A stretch of 64,000 nucleotides of DNA, taken from Alcaligenaceae bacterium SAGV5 (GTDB lineage: Bacteria; Pseudomonadota; Gammaproteobacteria; Burkholderiales; Burkholderiaceae_B). Numbering within the stretch: position 1 is the first letter of the stretch; each line of letters opens with the position of its first letter. Under the pieces are notes generated by a model that searched no databases, had not been told where the DNA came from, and worked only from the letters and a program-made list of their open reading frames with translations. Positions 26,701 to 35,254 of this stretch are shown here, in pieces. The DNA is taken from the NCBI GenBank assembly GCA_009360345.1, contig SPDP01000001.1, positions 868,001 through 932,000 on the forward strand, in the 5' to 3' direction. A program made the translations under genes and the position numbers.

Positions 26701-27276
26701 CAGGCTGCCGCGGATGCAGAACTCGCCGGGCGCGGTCACCTGCGTGACGTGCGTATAGTTGGCCAGCGTCAGCTGCGCCCGCAGCGCGGCTTCATCCAGC
26801 CGGTCGCCCTGTTTGAACGAGAACGTGTAGGCGGCCAGGAACGCGGGCGGGGCCAGCCGGTACAGCGCGGTCGTGACCGGTATCGTCAGCACGTCCACGT
26901 CCTGGCGCAGCAGGGCGTGCAGGGCCTTCAGGCGCTCGGAGATCAGGTCTTCGTGGGGCGAGAAGGCGTCGTAGGGGAGGGTTTCCCAATCGGGGAACTG
27001 GTGCACCCGCAACCCGGGGGCGAACAGGCGGATTTCCTCGGCCAGGCGCTGGGCGTCGAGCGGGTCGGCCGTCAGCACCGCCAGCGGCTTGCCGGCGCGG
27101 CACGCCAGGTCGGCCAGCAGCCAGGCGTCGCCGCCACCTGGCGGGCGTGACTGGGCGTAGCGTTCGCCGGGTTTGAGCGCGGCCAGCAGGGCTTGCGTCA
27201 ACGCCGAGGGCAGGCAGGCTGCGGGCGTGCTGGCGGAAGAGGAAGGCGTGGAAGCAGTGCTGGCTGGCAGGGACAT
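23791..27276 (-). CDS. mfd: Transcription-repair coupling factor
   Basis: A 1161-residue Mfd, the ATPase that removes stalled RNA polymerase and recruits UvrA. The N-terminal UvrB-like module has PGGGDAWLLADLACRAGKPLAVLTADPLDAQRLAEEI. The RNA-polymerase-interacting module contains GDPVVHVQHGIGRYQGL. The motor has CGDVGFGKTEVALRAAF (Walker A), IDEEHRFGVRQKE (DEEH) and LHQLRGRVGRS. The TRCF domain ends the protein. Start ATG at 27276 gives a normal length. ispD is divergent. Confidence 0.96.
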   Translation of the reverse strand: MSLPASTASTPSSSASTPAACLPSALTQALLAALKPGERYAQSRPPGGGDAWLLADLACRAGKPLAVLTADPLDAQRLAEEIRLFAPGLRVHQFPDWETLPYDAFSPHEDLISERLKALHALLRQDVDVLTIPVTTALYRLAPPAFLAAYTFSFKQGDRLDEAALRAQLTLANYTHVTQVTAPGEFCIRGSLIDLFPMGSALPYRLDLFDDTIESIRSFDIDTQRSLYPVKEIQMLPGREFPMDETARNEFRARFREEFEGDPSRATPYKDIGNGIAFPGVEYYLPLFFDETATLFDYLGEQTIAVTLGDAEDTIRRFLQDTSSRYGFLKSDRERPILPPSRIFLDTDGLFGHLKRFARLALAGDRPHPAFTAPPEVAVQRKADDPVARLRALTERRDQRVLLCAESAGRRETIAQMLAEFGLDPEPVESVQDFLGRTASFAIGIAPLSSGFGLSDAHLLFLTESDLFAGHAIRRGKRGQERASNVESMVRDLSELRVGDPVVHVQHGIGRYQGLVSMDIGEGEMEFLHLEYAGGSTLYVPVSQLHVIARYSGADPETAPLHQLGSGQWEKARRKAAAQARDAAAELLNLYARRALRQGHMFKLPMSDYEAFAESFGFEETPDQAAAIQAVIQDMTSGKPMDRLVCGDVGFGKTEVALRAAFIAVANSKQVALLCPTTLLAEQHAQNFADRFADWPVRVVELSRFKSAKEIGASIEQINDGRVDIVIGTHKLLSDKVRFKNLGLVIIDEEHRFGVRQKEALKALRAEVDVLTLTATPIPRTLGMSLEGIRDFSVIATAPQKRLAIKTFVRREDGSTIREALLRELKRGGQVYFLHNEVETIHNRRAKLEELVPEARIAVAHGQMPERELEQVMKAFYQQKYNVLLCTTIIETGIDVPTANTIVLHRADRFGLAQLHQLRGRVGRSHHQAYAYLLTPGEDAITSNAKKRLEAIQAMEELGSGFYLAMHDLEIRGVGEVLGESQSGNIQEVGFQMYTDMLNEAVRALKNGREPDLNAPLSATTEINLHVPALLPQDYCGDVHARLTIYKRLANCDDAADIDTIQEELIDRFGKLPDAARALIEIHRLRLAAKSVGVIKIDASESAAVLQFEPNPPIDPMRVISLVQKNRHMRLSGQDKLRIEIKGADLKARVDAVRTVLRSLV

Positions 27277-27345
27277 CGGTTTCGCGGGAAGAGCGTCGCC
27301 CAGGGGCCGGCGCGGGCGTGGCGGCAATTCCGTATTATAGAAGCC

Positions 27346-28074
27346 ATGAGACCGATTTCCCGATTGATCGCCATCGTTCCGGCCGGCGGCATGGGTGCGC
27401 GCGCCGCTGATCCGGCAGCGGATCCGGAGGCCGCCGCGCCCGTGCCGCCCAAGCAATACCGGCTGTTGGCCGGCCAGCCCATGTTGCGCCACGCCGTCCA
27501 GGCACTGTTGCGCGACGACCGCATCGGCCAGGTGGTGGTGGCGGTCGGTCCGGACGATGTCCGGGCCGGCGCCGCGCTGGAGGGGCTGCCCCGCGTGGCC
27601 TGCCTGCCCTGCGGCGGCGCCACGCGCGCCGACACCGTCACCAACGCGCTGGCGCGCTGCGGGGCCGAGGCCGACGACTGGGTCCTGGTGCATGACGCCG
27701 CGCGACCGGGCCTGCCGCCGGCGGTGCTGCGGGCGCTGATCGACGCCTGCCTGGACGACGAGGTGGGGGGGCTGGTGGCCATGCCCGTGGCCGACACCAT
27801 CAAGACCCAGGGCGGTGGCGGCGTGCCCCGCGTGGCCGGCACCGTGCCCCGCGACGGGCTGTGGCAGGCCCAGACGCCACAGATGTTCCGGGCGGGCCTG
27901 CTGCGCCGCGCGCTGGCCCACGCCGCGGTGCGGGGGCTGGCCGTGACCGACGAGGCGAGCGCGGTCGAGGCGCTGGGGCTGGCGCCCCGCCTGGTGGCGG
28001 GTACGCTATCGAATTTCAAGGTGACCTGGCCCCAGGATTTCGCCTTGATGGAAAAATTGCTGGACCAGGTATGA
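27346..28074 (+). CDS. ispD: 2-C-methyl-D-erythritol 4-phosphate cytidylyltransferase
   Basis: A 242-residue MEP-pathway enzyme. The nucleotide-binding [17 protein letters not shown] loop is slightly unusual (family: PAAGxGxR). It is extended by [42 protein letters not shown] and [16 protein letters not shown] are diagnostic, and [12 protein letters not shown] follows. It couples to ispF through an ATGA overlap. The first ATG is only nine bases from TATTAT, so the leader may be very short. Confidence 0.93.
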   Translation: MRPISRLIAIVPAGGMGARAADPAADPEAAAPVPPKQYRLLAGQPMLRHAVQALLRDDRIGQVVVAVGPDDVRAGAALEGLPRVACLPCGGATRADTVTNALARCGAEADDWVLVHDAARPGLPPAVLRALIDACLDDEVGGLVAMPVADTIKTQGGGGVPRVAGTVPRDGLWQAQTPQMFRAGLLRRALAHAAVRGLAVTDEASAVEALGLAPRLVAGTLSNFKVTWPQDFALMEKLLDQV

Positions 28075-28622
28075 GCAAAGACAAGGACATCGATCCCACC
28101 ACCTATCCCTACCGCATCGGGCAGGGCTTTGACGTACACGCCCTGGTCGAGGGCCGGCCGTTGATCATCGGCGGGGTCCGGATCGAGCACACGCACGGCC
28201 TCCTGGGCCATTCCGACGCCGACGTGCTGCTGCACGCGGTCACCGACGCGATCCTGGGCGCGGCGGGGCTGGGCGACATCGGACGCCACTTTCCCGATAC
28301 CGATCCCGCCTATGCCGGCGCCGACAGCCGGCTGCTGCTGCGCACCGCGATGCAGCGGGTGCGCGAGGCGGGCTGGCAGGTGATCAACATCGATGCGACG
28401 GTCCACGCCCAGGCGCCCAAGATCGGCCCCCACGCGCCAGCCATGGTCGCCAATATCGCCCAGGACCTGGGCGTGCCAGGGGCCTGCGTCAACATCAAGG
28501 CCAAGACCAACGAGGGCCTGGGTTTTCTGGGCCGCAAGGAAGGTATTGCCGCGACCGTCGTCGCGATGCTGGCGCGCAAGCCCGATCCCTTTCTGTACAA
28601 GGACCTGTACGCGGGGGATTGA
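28071..28622 (+). CDS. ispF: 2-C-methyl-D-erythritol 2,4-cyclodiphosphate synthase
   Basis: A 183-residue MEP-pathway enzyme (family about 160). It has [14 protein letters not shown] (metal-binding Asp and His), [33 protein letters not shown] and [15 protein letters not shown]. There is a roughly 12-residue N-terminal extension [13 protein letters not shown]. It starts within the ispD stop codon and ends a two-gene operon. Confidence 0.95.
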   Translation: MSKDKDIDPTTYPYRIGQGFDVHALVEGRPLIIGGVRIEHTHGLLGHSDADVLLHAVTDAILGAAGLGDIGRHFPDTDPAYAGADSRLLLRTAMQRVREAGWQVINIDATVHAQAPKIGPHAPAMVANIAQDLGVPGACVNIKAKTNEGLGFLGRKEGIAATVVAMLARKPDPFLYKDLYAGD

Positions 28623-28759
28623 TCCGGCTTCCGATCGGATCGATGGCCGGTTGCCGACGGCGATGGACGTCAAAAGGGGGCGGTTTCCGTCCCGCGTGCG
28701 CGGGATGTCCGCGCACTTTGACGGAGGCGAACAGCGAGGAACGAATTACCCCGGCTCGT

Positions 28760-28789
28760 TTGACACACTTTTAAAATTACCTGTAGAAT
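28760..28789 (+). promoter_or_regulatory. Sigma-70 promoter of tRNA-Val
   Basis: TTGACA at 28760-28765, 18-bp AT-rich spacer, TAGAAT at 28784-28789, about 25 bp before the tRNA. This is the best-looking vegetative promoter in the window. Confidence 0.75.
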
Positions 28790-28814
28790 TCAATTCTTTG
28801 CTGCACAAACAGCA

Positions 28815-28890
28815 GGCGCGTAGCTCAGTTGGTTAGAGCACCACCTTGACATGGTGGGGGTCGTTGGTTCGAATCCAATCGCGCCTACCA
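28815..28890 (+). tRNA. tRNA-Val (GAC)
   Basis: The cloverleaf has acceptor GGCGCGT, D arm GCTCAGTTGGTTAGAGC, anticodon stem CCACC/GGTGG around TTGACAT (anticodon GAC), a T arm with GGTTCGAATCC, and encoded CCA. Confidence 0.95.
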
Positions 28891-28897
28891 GATTGAA

Positions 28898-28934
28898 AAA
28901 AGGCCCCATCCGTTCGGATGGGGCCTTTTGTTTT
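28898..28934 (+). terminator. Rho-independent terminator after tRNA-Val
   Basis: AAAAGGCCCCATCCG, short TT turn, CGGATGGGGCCTTTT, then GTTTT. Confidence 0.9.
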
Positions 28935-29035
28935 CGGTGGGGCAATAGTTGAAATGGCGGTTCACGTAATTGCCGCTCACCAGCCTCTTGTCTGGTGGCT
29001 CCTGGGAGGCGTCACGCTGCGCGACCTGAGGCGCC

Positions 29036-29944
29036 TCAGCCGCGGGCGTCCCAGGCGGGGGCGCGAAACCAGTCGATCAGGAATTCCAGGAAGACACGCA
29101 CGCGCGCCGGCAAATGCCGGCTGCCGGGAACGATGGCGCTGATTTCCAGTTCGGTCGGCACGTAGTCGCGCATGATGTGAACGAGACGGCCCTGGGTCAG
29201 ATCGTTGGCCACCATGTAGGTCGGATGCATGGCGATGCCGTGTCCCACCAGGGCGGCGTGCCGCAGGGCCTCGCCGTAGTTCGAACGTATGCTGCCTCCC
29301 ACGCGTACGCTGTGCCTGCCTTCGGGGCTGGTGAAGTCCCAGCACCTTGTCGGCGACTTGAGGCCGTGCACCAGGCAGTTGTGTTGCTTGAGCTCGTCCG
29401 GCGTGGTGGGTGAGCCATGGCGTTGCAGATAGCTGTCGGCGGCGACCAGCACTTGGGGGGCCTTGGCCAGCCGGTAGGCAACGTGGCTGGAGTCCTTGAG
29501 CAGGGGGGCGATCCGGATCGACAAGTCCAGGCCTTCTGCGATCAGGTCGGCCTCGCCGTAGTCGCACGACAGGTAGAAATCCACGTCGGGGTGTTGCTGG
29601 GAGAACGCGGCGGTGGCCGGCGCCAGGTGGACCGAGCCGAAGGAAGGCGGTGCCCCCACGCGCAGGATGCCCTTGGCCTCGCTGGAAGAACGCCGCACGA
29701 GAAAATCGATATGCTCGATGTTCGCCAGCAGGTCAGGCGCGTTCTCCAGCAGCGTTCGCCCGGATTCGGTCAGCGCCACGCTCTTGGTCGTGCGCGCCAG
29801 CAACTGGACTCCCATGCTGCGTTCCAGCCACGCGACATGCTTGGTGACGTTGCTGCGGGCGATGCCCAGCCGGTTGGCCGTGGAAGAGAAACTGCGGCTG
29901 CGCGCGACTTCGACGAAGATCGCGATGCACTTGAGTTTGTCCAC
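29036..29944 (-). CDS. LysR-family transcriptional regulator
   Basis: A 302-residue LTTR of the CrgA/AaeR-like group. The HTH is MDKLKCIAIFVEVARSRSFS, then STANRLGIARSNVTKHVAWLERSMGVQLLARTTKSVALTESG. The C-terminal effector domain has SVRVGGSIRSNYGEALRHAALVGHGIAMHPTYMV. It is divergent from a Bug receptor gene (gap 187 bp) and probably regulates it and the RidA-like gene. Confidence 0.9.
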   Translation of the reverse strand: MDKLKCIAIFVEVARSRSFSSTANRLGIARSNVTKHVAWLERSMGVQLLARTTKSVALTESGRTLLENAPDLLANIEHIDFLVRRSSSEAKGILRVGAPPSFGSVHLAPATAAFSQQHPDVDFYLSCDYGEADLIAEGLDLSIRIAPLLKDSSHVAYRLAKAPQVLVAADSYLQRHGSPTTPDELKQHNCLVHGLKSPTRCWDFTSPEGRHSVRVGGSIRSNYGEALRHAALVGHGIAMHPTYMVANDLTQGRLVHIMRDYVPTELEISAIVPGSRHLPARVRVFLEFLIDWFRAPAWDARG

Positions 29945-30131
29945 GGCGCATTGATTCCAATTCGAGAATGACGTTTTCTTCGCTGGATTCTAGTCGCTGC
30001 CCTGCAAAGTTGCTAGATTCTGCGGCGATGGCACGCATGGGCGCGGGCCATGACTGTTCTCGATATGAGCCCGGCGTTTCCCTGACTCCAGCCGATGTCC
30101 GGGACGACGATTTTCCGAAGGGAGTTCGACC

Positions 30132-31103
30132 ATGTGGAATCCTCTGCGCATCGCGGCCCTGGGCGTGGCCGTATTGGGGTGCGTCTCCTCCGTCGCCGCG
30201 GCCGCGGCGTATCCCGAGCGGCCGATACGGCTGATCATTCCCTTCAGCCCCGGCGGGGGCACGGACACCTTCGGGCGGATCCTGGCCGAAGGCATGCAGG
30301 CTGAACTCGGCCAGCCGGTCGTGGCCGAGAACAAGCCGGGAGCGGGCGGCAACATCGGCGCGGACCTGGTCGCCAAGAGTCGCCCCGACGGGTATACGCT
30401 ACTGCTCGCCCAGGACAGCCTGACCACGGTGCCCTGGCTTTATCGCGCGTTGTCCTTCGACCCGATGAAGGACTTCGAACCCATTGGCATCGGCGTATTC
30501 ATGCCCATGGTGCTGGTGTCGACCAATTCCCTGCAGGCCGGAACGGTCAAGGAACTGGTGGCCTATGCCCGCAGTCATCCGAACGGTTTGTCCTATGGTT
30601 CACCCGGGGTAGGCACCGCGCATCACCTGAACTTCGAGGCGCTGCTGGACAAGACCGGCACCCGGATGGTCCACGTTCCCTACAAGGGCGCGGCCGGGAT
30701 GAATACCGATCTCGCATCGGGCAATGTGCAGGTTGCCTTCACGGCGCTCAGCACGGCGCTGCCCATGATCAAGGGCCAGCGCATTCGCGCCATTGCCGTC
30801 GCGCAGAAAGAGCGTGCCGATCTGCTGCCGGACGTGCCGACGATGGACGCCGACGTGCCGGGCTATACCGCGCGTGTCTGGTTCGGGCTGTCGGCGCCGG
30901 CCGGAACGCCGGTCGCGGTGCTGGACCGGTTGTCGGAGTCCTTGCGCAAGGTGATGGCGCGCGAGGAAACGAAGAAGCGTCTGGTTGACATCGGTTATGT
31001 CGTGACCCCCACCACCCGCGACGGCATGCGCAGGATCATGCAGGACGAATACGAGAAATGGGGCAGGCTGATCAAGGACCTCGGCATCACCCTGGAGCAA
31101 TGA
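30132..31103 (+). CDS. Bug-family periplasmic solute-binding receptor
   Basis: A 323-residue receptor with a signal peptide ending near SSVAAAAAYPERP. Its motifs are IRLIIPFSPGGGTDTFGRILAEGM, VVAENKPGAGGNIGADLVAKSRPDGYT, VHVPYKGAAGMNTDLASGNVQVAF and FGLSAPAGTPVAVLDRL. GAAGGGAG lies about 10 bases before the ATG. It heads an operon with the RidA-like gene 13 bp downstream and is divergent from a LysR gene. Confidence 0.93.
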   Translation: MWNPLRIAALGVAVLGCVSSVAAAAAYPERPIRLIIPFSPGGGTDTFGRILAEGMQAELGQPVVAENKPGAGGNIGADLVAKSRPDGYTLLLAQDSLTTVPWLYRALSFDPMKDFEPIGIGVFMPMVLVSTNSLQAGTVKELVAYARSHPNGLSYGSPGVGTAHHLNFEALLDKTGTRMVHVPYKGAAGMNTDLASGNVQVAFTALSTALPMIKGQRIRAIAVAQKERADLLPDVPTMDADVPGYTARVWFGLSAPAGTPVAVLDRLSESLRKVMAREETKKRLVDIGYVVTPTTRDGMRRIMQDEYEKWGRLIKDLGITLEQ

Positions 31104-31116
31104 AAGGAGACACGCC

Positions 31117-31521
31117 ATGCAGAACGTAGAAGAGATCATCGCGCGGGACATCGCGTATCCTCCCGATTTCGGCAGCCCGACCTCGCTTGCGATGCGCGCC
31201 GGGGACACGCTGTACATCTCGGGCATGATCGCCTGGGACGCGGAACGCCGCATCGTCGGCCGCGCCGACCCGCGCGAGCAGACGCGGCAGGCGCTCGAGA
31301 ACATGCGCAAGATCCTTCGGGCCGCCGGAGCGGATTTCGATCGCATCATGAAGATCACCTTCTACCTGACCGACATCCGCGACAAGGCAGCGGTATGGGA
31401 TGAGCGCAAGGCGCTGTTCGGCGACAGCAGACCGGCTTCCACCCTGGTCGAGGTCTCGCATCTGGTCGATCCGCTGGCGCTGCTGGAAATCGACGCGGTG
31501 GCCTATCTCGGGCCGCGCTGA
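31117..31521 (+). CDS. RidA-superfamily protein lacking the key arginine
   Basis: A 134-residue YjgF/YER057c/UK114 protein. LYISGMIAWDAERRIV, QTRQALENMRKILRAAGADFDRIMKITFYLTDIRDKAAVWDERKALF and VEVSHLVDPLALLEIDAVAYL follow the family. The arginine that binds the substrate carboxylate in RidA (PARSxVEV) aligns with Ser108 here (PASTLVEV), so 2-aminoacrylate deaminase activity is doubtful. Family knowledge: several Rid subgroups lack this Arg and have unknown roles. It lies in an operon with a Bug receptor and ends at a strong terminator. Confidence 0.85.
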   Translation: MQNVEEIIARDIAYPPDFGSPTSLAMRAGDTLYISGMIAWDAERRIVGRADPREQTRQALENMRKILRAAGADFDRIMKITFYLTDIRDKAAVWDERKALFGDSRPASTLVEVSHLVDPLALLEIDAVAYLGPR

Positions 31522-31555
31522 CGCCGATCATGCATGGGCGCGCGATGCGCCCCAC

Positions 31556-31599
31556 GAAAAGGCCCGGCACGACACATCGTGCCGGGCCTTTTCGTTTCC
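31556..31599 (+). terminator. Rho-independent terminator after the RidA-like gene
   Basis: GAAAAGGCCCGGCACGA, loop CACA, and the exact complement TCGTGCCGGGCCTTTTC, followed by GTTTCC. A 17-bp perfect stem; it may work in both directions. Confidence 0.88.
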
Positions 31600-31735
31600 T
31601 CGAACATTGATGAGCGTGTTCAAAAATCGTGGAATTTACGCCACCTATCCGCTAGCATGGGACCGAAGCGGCCGCTCTCAGGGAGCCGGCCGCGCCGCCT
31701 GGCCCAGCGTGCCAGGAACATCCAAGGAGGAGTCC

Positions 31736-32200
31736 ATGATCGAGTTCATGCTCAATGGCAAGCAGGTGTCGGCCGACGTTGCCGACGACAAGCCCCTGCT
31801 GTGGGTGCTGCGGGAAGATTTCCAGCTCACCGGGACCAAGTTCGGTTGCGGCATGGCGCAATGCGGCGCCTGTACCGTGCATTTCAACGGCCAGGCCACG
31901 CGTTCGTGCGTGCTGCCGGCGGCGGCGGTGAAGGGGGCCTCGGTCACCACGATCGAGGGGGTGATGGATACCCGCGCCGGCCAGGCATTGCGCCAGGCGT
32001 GGATCGCGCACCAGGTGCCCCAGTGCGGCTACTGCCAGTCGGGGCAGATGATGACCGCCACTGGCATGCTAGCGGGCGCGGACGGACCTATGTCGCGGGA
32101 ACAGGTCCTGGAGGGCATGGCGGGCAACCTGTGCCGCTGCGGGACCTATAACCAGATCGCCGACGCGGTGGTCAGCGTCGCCCAGAAACCCGCGGCATAG
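31736..32200 (+). CDS. Molybdenum hydroxylase small [2Fe-2S] subunit (IorA-like)
   Basis: A 154-residue electron-transfer subunit of the xanthine-oxidase family. The plant-type cluster has Cys38, Cys43, Cys46 and Cys58 (GCGMAQCGACTVHF). The second cluster has Cys97, Cys100, Cys133 and Cys135 (QCGYCQSGQ, NLCRCGTY). The length matches the alpha subunit of isoquinoline 1-oxidoreductase. AAGGAGG lies six bases before the ATG. The catalytic subunit follows 8 bp downstream. The substrate is unknown. Confidence 0.92.
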   Translation: MIEFMLNGKQVSADVADDKPLLWVLREDFQLTGTKFGCGMAQCGACTVHFNGQATRSCVLPAAAVKGASVTTIEGVMDTRAGQALRQAWIAHQVPQCGYCQSGQMMTATGMLAGADGPMSREQVLEGMAGNLCRCGTYNQIADAVVSVAQKPAA

Positions 32201-32208
32201 GGGGCGCC

Positions 32209-34386
32209 ATGGAAACGAACAAGTTTACGCGCCGCGCCTTCATCGCCGGATCGGGCGCGGCCGCGGTGGGCGTCGTGCTGGGAGGCTGGAGCGCCGCGCG
32301 CGGCCTGAGCGGCCTGTTGCCGGAGGCGGCGGCCGCCACCGCCAGTTTCAGTCCGGTGGCCTGGGTTGCGCTGTCGCCGGACAACACCGCCGTGGTCTAT
32401 TCGCCCGCCTCGGAAATGGGGCAGGGCACGATGACGGCGATTCCACTGATCCTGGCCGAGGAAATGGAACTGGACTGGAGCTCCGTCCGGGTCGAGCAGG
32501 CGCCCGCGGATCCCAGGCGGTTCGGCAATCCCGGCTTCGGCGGCGCGATGGTGACGGGTTCCTCGCGCACGGTGAAGGGCTATTACGAGGCGCTGCGCCT
32601 GGCCGGGCTGCAGGCCCGGCTGGTGCTGGCACAGGCCGCCGCCGGGAAATGGGGCGTGCCGGCGGCCGAGATCCGTGCCGAGCGCAGCACCCTGATCCAT
32701 GCGCCCAGCGGCCGCCGCATGACCTACGGCCAATTGGTCGAGGAGGCGCGCGCGCCGCAGTCGCTGCCCAAGGTGGACAAGAGCATGCTCAAGCCCATGT
32801 CCGCCTTCACCCTGATCGGCAAGGAGCTGCCGCGCGTGGACGTGCCGGACAAGTCCGGTGGCGGCGCCCGGTTCGGCATCGACGTGCGCCTGCCGGGCAT
32901 GCTGTGGGCCGCGGTGCTGCACACGCCGGTGCAGGGCGAGCAGCCGCTGGAGGTCAAGGACGCGGCGGCGCTGGCGGTTCCGGGTGTTCGCAAGGTGATT
33001 CGCCTTCCGGGCGGGGTGGGGGTGGTGGCCGACTCCTTCGTCACGGCCCGCAAGGCGCGCGAACTGCTGGAGGTGAAATGGAGCGAGCAGGCCAAGGCCC
33101 GTTCGTACGACAGCGAGGCCGCGCTGGCGGAGTTCGCCGCGCGGGCCGAACGCCTGGACGAGGCGGGCGCGGTCTGGCACAAGCACGGCGACGCGGCGGC
33201 CAGGATCGCCGGGGCGGCGCGCGTCTTCCGCGCCACCTACACCACCGACCACGTTGCCCACGTAACCATGGAACCCATGAACTGCACGGCGCGCGCCCAG
33301 GGCGACGCCATCGAGATCTGGGTGCCCTCGCAGTCGCCGTCGGGGGTGATCGGCACCGTGGCCGCGGGCGCGGGCTACAAGCCCGAGAACATCAAGGTCC
33401 ACATCACGTTGCTGGGCGGTGGCTACGGCCGGCGCGCCGAGGCCGACTACAGCCTGCATGCGGCGCTGCTGGCCAAGGCCATGCCCGGCGTGCCCATCCA
33501 GGTCATCTGGACCCGCGAGGATGATTTCCTGCGGGCCCGGCCGCGTCCGATGACAGCCCAGCATCTGGTGGCCGGTGTCGACGCGCAAGGGCGTATCGTC
33601 GGCTGGCGCCATCGCCTGGTGTCCGAGAGCATCATGGCGCGGACGGCGGCGGCGGCCTATGAAAAATCGGGCGGACGGGATTCGCCCGTCATGGAAGGAG
33701 CCGATGGCGTCTATGGCATCGCCGACCAGTTGATCGAACATGGCCGCGAACAGCGCGGCGTGGACGTCAGCTTCTGGCGGGCCGTGGGGGCGGGCTACAC
33801 GAAGTTCTCCATGGAGTCCCTGATCGACGAGATCGCCACGGCCTCGGGCAAGGATCCATTGCAATACCGGCTGGACCTGACGGCCGGCGAGCCCAGGGCG
33901 CAGGCGGTGTTGCGCGAGGCCGCCGCGATGGCAGGCTGGGGGCAGAAACGGCAGGCCGGGCGCGAGCTGGGCCTGGCTTTCTCGGATGCCTGGAATACCT
34001 TCATCGCGATGGTGGCCGAGGTGTCGCTGAGCGAGGGCCGGCCGGTGGTGCATCGCATCTGGGCCGCGGTCGATTGCGGCCATGCGATCAGTCCGGCCAA
34101 CATCCGGGCCCAGGTCGAGGGCGCCGCGTTGTTCGGGCTGTCGGCGGCGCTGGGCGAGCGTCTGGTCTACAAGGGCGGACAGGTGCAGCAGCACAACCTC
34201 GATACCTATACGCTGCTGCGGGCCAACCAGGCACCGGCGGTGCAGGTGACGGTCATGCCAACCGATCATGCGCCGGGAGGCATGGGCGAGGTCGGCTTGC
34301 CGCCCGTGGCTCCGGCGGTGGCCAATGCGGTGGCCCGGTTGAGCGGCAAGCGATTGCGCAGCCTGCCATTTCCGCAAATCACCTAG
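32209..34386 (+). CDS. Molybdenum hydroxylase large subunit (IorB-like), Tat-exported
   Basis: A 725-residue molybdopterin-binding subunit. The N terminus has a twin-arginine signal (TRRAFIAGSGAAAVGVVLGG), so the enzyme is periplasmic; the small subunit without a signal would be co-exported. SEMGQGTMTAIPLILAEEM, VTMEPMNCTARAQGDAIEIW, LLGGGYGRRAEADY and HAPGGMGEVGLPPVAPAVANA (the Glu near the C terminus matches the catalytic base) agree with the isoquinoline 1-oxidoreductase/aldehyde oxidase type. No cytochrome c subunit or XdhC-like maturation gene is adjacent. Confidence 0.9.
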   Translation: METNKFTRRAFIAGSGAAAVGVVLGGWSAARGLSGLLPEAAAATASFSPVAWVALSPDNTAVVYSPASEMGQGTMTAIPLILAEEMELDWSSVRVEQAPADPRRFGNPGFGGAMVTGSSRTVKGYYEALRLAGLQARLVLAQAAAGKWGVPAAEIRAERSTLIHAPSGRRMTYGQLVEEARAPQSLPKVDKSMLKPMSAFTLIGKELPRVDVPDKSGGGARFGIDVRLPGMLWAAVLHTPVQGEQPLEVKDAAALAVPGVRKVIRLPGGVGVVADSFVTARKARELLEVKWSEQAKARSYDSEAALAEFAARAERLDEAGAVWHKHGDAAARIAGAARVFRATYTTDHVAHVTMEPMNCTARAQGDAIEIWVPSQSPSGVIGTVAAGAGYKPENIKVHITLLGGGYGRRAEADYSLHAALLAKAMPGVPIQVIWTREDDFLRARPRPMTAQHLVAGVDAQGRIVGWRHRLVSESIMARTAAAAYEKSGGRDSPVMEGADGVYGIADQLIEHGREQRGVDVSFWRAVGAGYTKFSMESLIDEIATASGKDPLQYRLDLTAGEPRAQAVLREAAAMAGWGQKRQAGRELGLAFSDAWNTFIAMVAEVSLSEGRPVVHRIWAAVDCGHAISPANIRAQVEGAALFGLSAALGERLVYKGGQVQQHNLDTYTLLRANQAPAVQVTVMPTDHAPGGMGEVGLPPVAPAVANAVARLSGKRLRSLPFPQIT

Positions 34387-34472
34387 GGCCGGCTGATACG
34401 GGAAGGAGCCTCGCGCAGGCGGGCGGGGCGGCGGGCCTCGTCCGGGCGGCATCGCGCCGCCCGGGGCCGGGC

Positions 34473-35204
34473 TCAGCCCTCCATCGCCTTCTTCTTCCAC
34501 AGTTCCCAGGGGCGGAACATCACCCCGGCCATCATGGTGTCGGCCTTCGAGGCTTCCTCTTCGTCGAGGTAGGTGATGTCGCCGCCCAGGCCGATGGCCT
34601 TCTGCTGCAGGGCCGCGTTGGTCTCGGTGTACATCGCGCGATACACCGCGATACGCACGTCGCCGCCGACGGTGACGAAGCCGTGGCCGCGCATCAGCGA
34701 GATGTTCTGCTGGCCAAGCGTCTTCGCCAGTTCTTTCCCGTGTTCGCGGTTGCGCACCAGCAGGTCGGTCGCGCCGAAACAGCAGCGGATGTCGAACACG
34801 GGCGCGCCGCCCGACAGGAAGCCGGCCATGTGATAGATGGGCCGCAGCCGCACCGACGAACTGGCGAACGGGATGACCGACGGCGAGTGGCTGTGGACGA
34901 CCGCGTTCACATCGGGCCGGGCGCGGTAGATCTCGCCGTGGATGTAGCGTTCGAGGTAGGGCGTGCGCGTTTCGCCGGCCATCGGCTCGGACTCGGCATC
35001 GAATTCCATGATGTCGGCGGCGGTGACCAGTTCCGGCGCGAGCGAGCGCGACAGCAGGAAATGGCCAGGCCGCTCGGGGTGGCGGACGCTGACGTGGCCG
35101 AAGCCGTCCAGCACGTTGTACTTGGCCAGTACCCGGTTGGCGACGACGAGGTCGTCGATCAGCTGTTGCAGCGTGCCGGCCGCGGCCGGGGAAGAAGTGG
35201 ACAT
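34473..35204 (-). CDS. Class II aldolase/adducin family protein
   Basis: A 243-residue zinc-dependent aldolase-fold protein. The N-terminal LAKYNVLDGFGHVSVRHPERPGHFLLSR, the zinc-ligand pair VVHSHSPSVIPFA and the third histidine in LMRGHGFVTVG are visible. The family includes fuculose-1-phosphate aldolases and decarboxylases; the specific reaction is not clear. It is on the minus strand 50 bp after the Bug gene and probably shares its transcript. Confidence 0.87.
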   Translation of the reverse strand: MSTSSPAAAGTLQQLIDDLVVANRVLAKYNVLDGFGHVSVRHPERPGHFLLSRSLAPELVTAADIMEFDAESEPMAGETRTPYLERYIHGEIYRARPDVNAVVHSHSPSVIPFASSSVRLRPIYHMAGFLSGGAPVFDIRCCFGATDLLVRNREHGKELAKTLGQQNISLMRGHGFVTVGGDVRIAVYRAMYTETNAALQQKAIGLGGDITYLDEEEASKADTMMAGVMFRPWELWKKKAMEG

Positions 35205-35254
35205 GGCGATACCTGACGAGGTGTGGATGAAAGGGGCGGGGGCCGGCGCGGTGG

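Noticed and set aside
23632..27150. A 1172-codon open frame on the plus strand
   Set aside because: It lies wholly antisense to mfd and its product is the Gln/His/Val-rich composition typical of GC-biased shadow frames; mfd has all family motifs.
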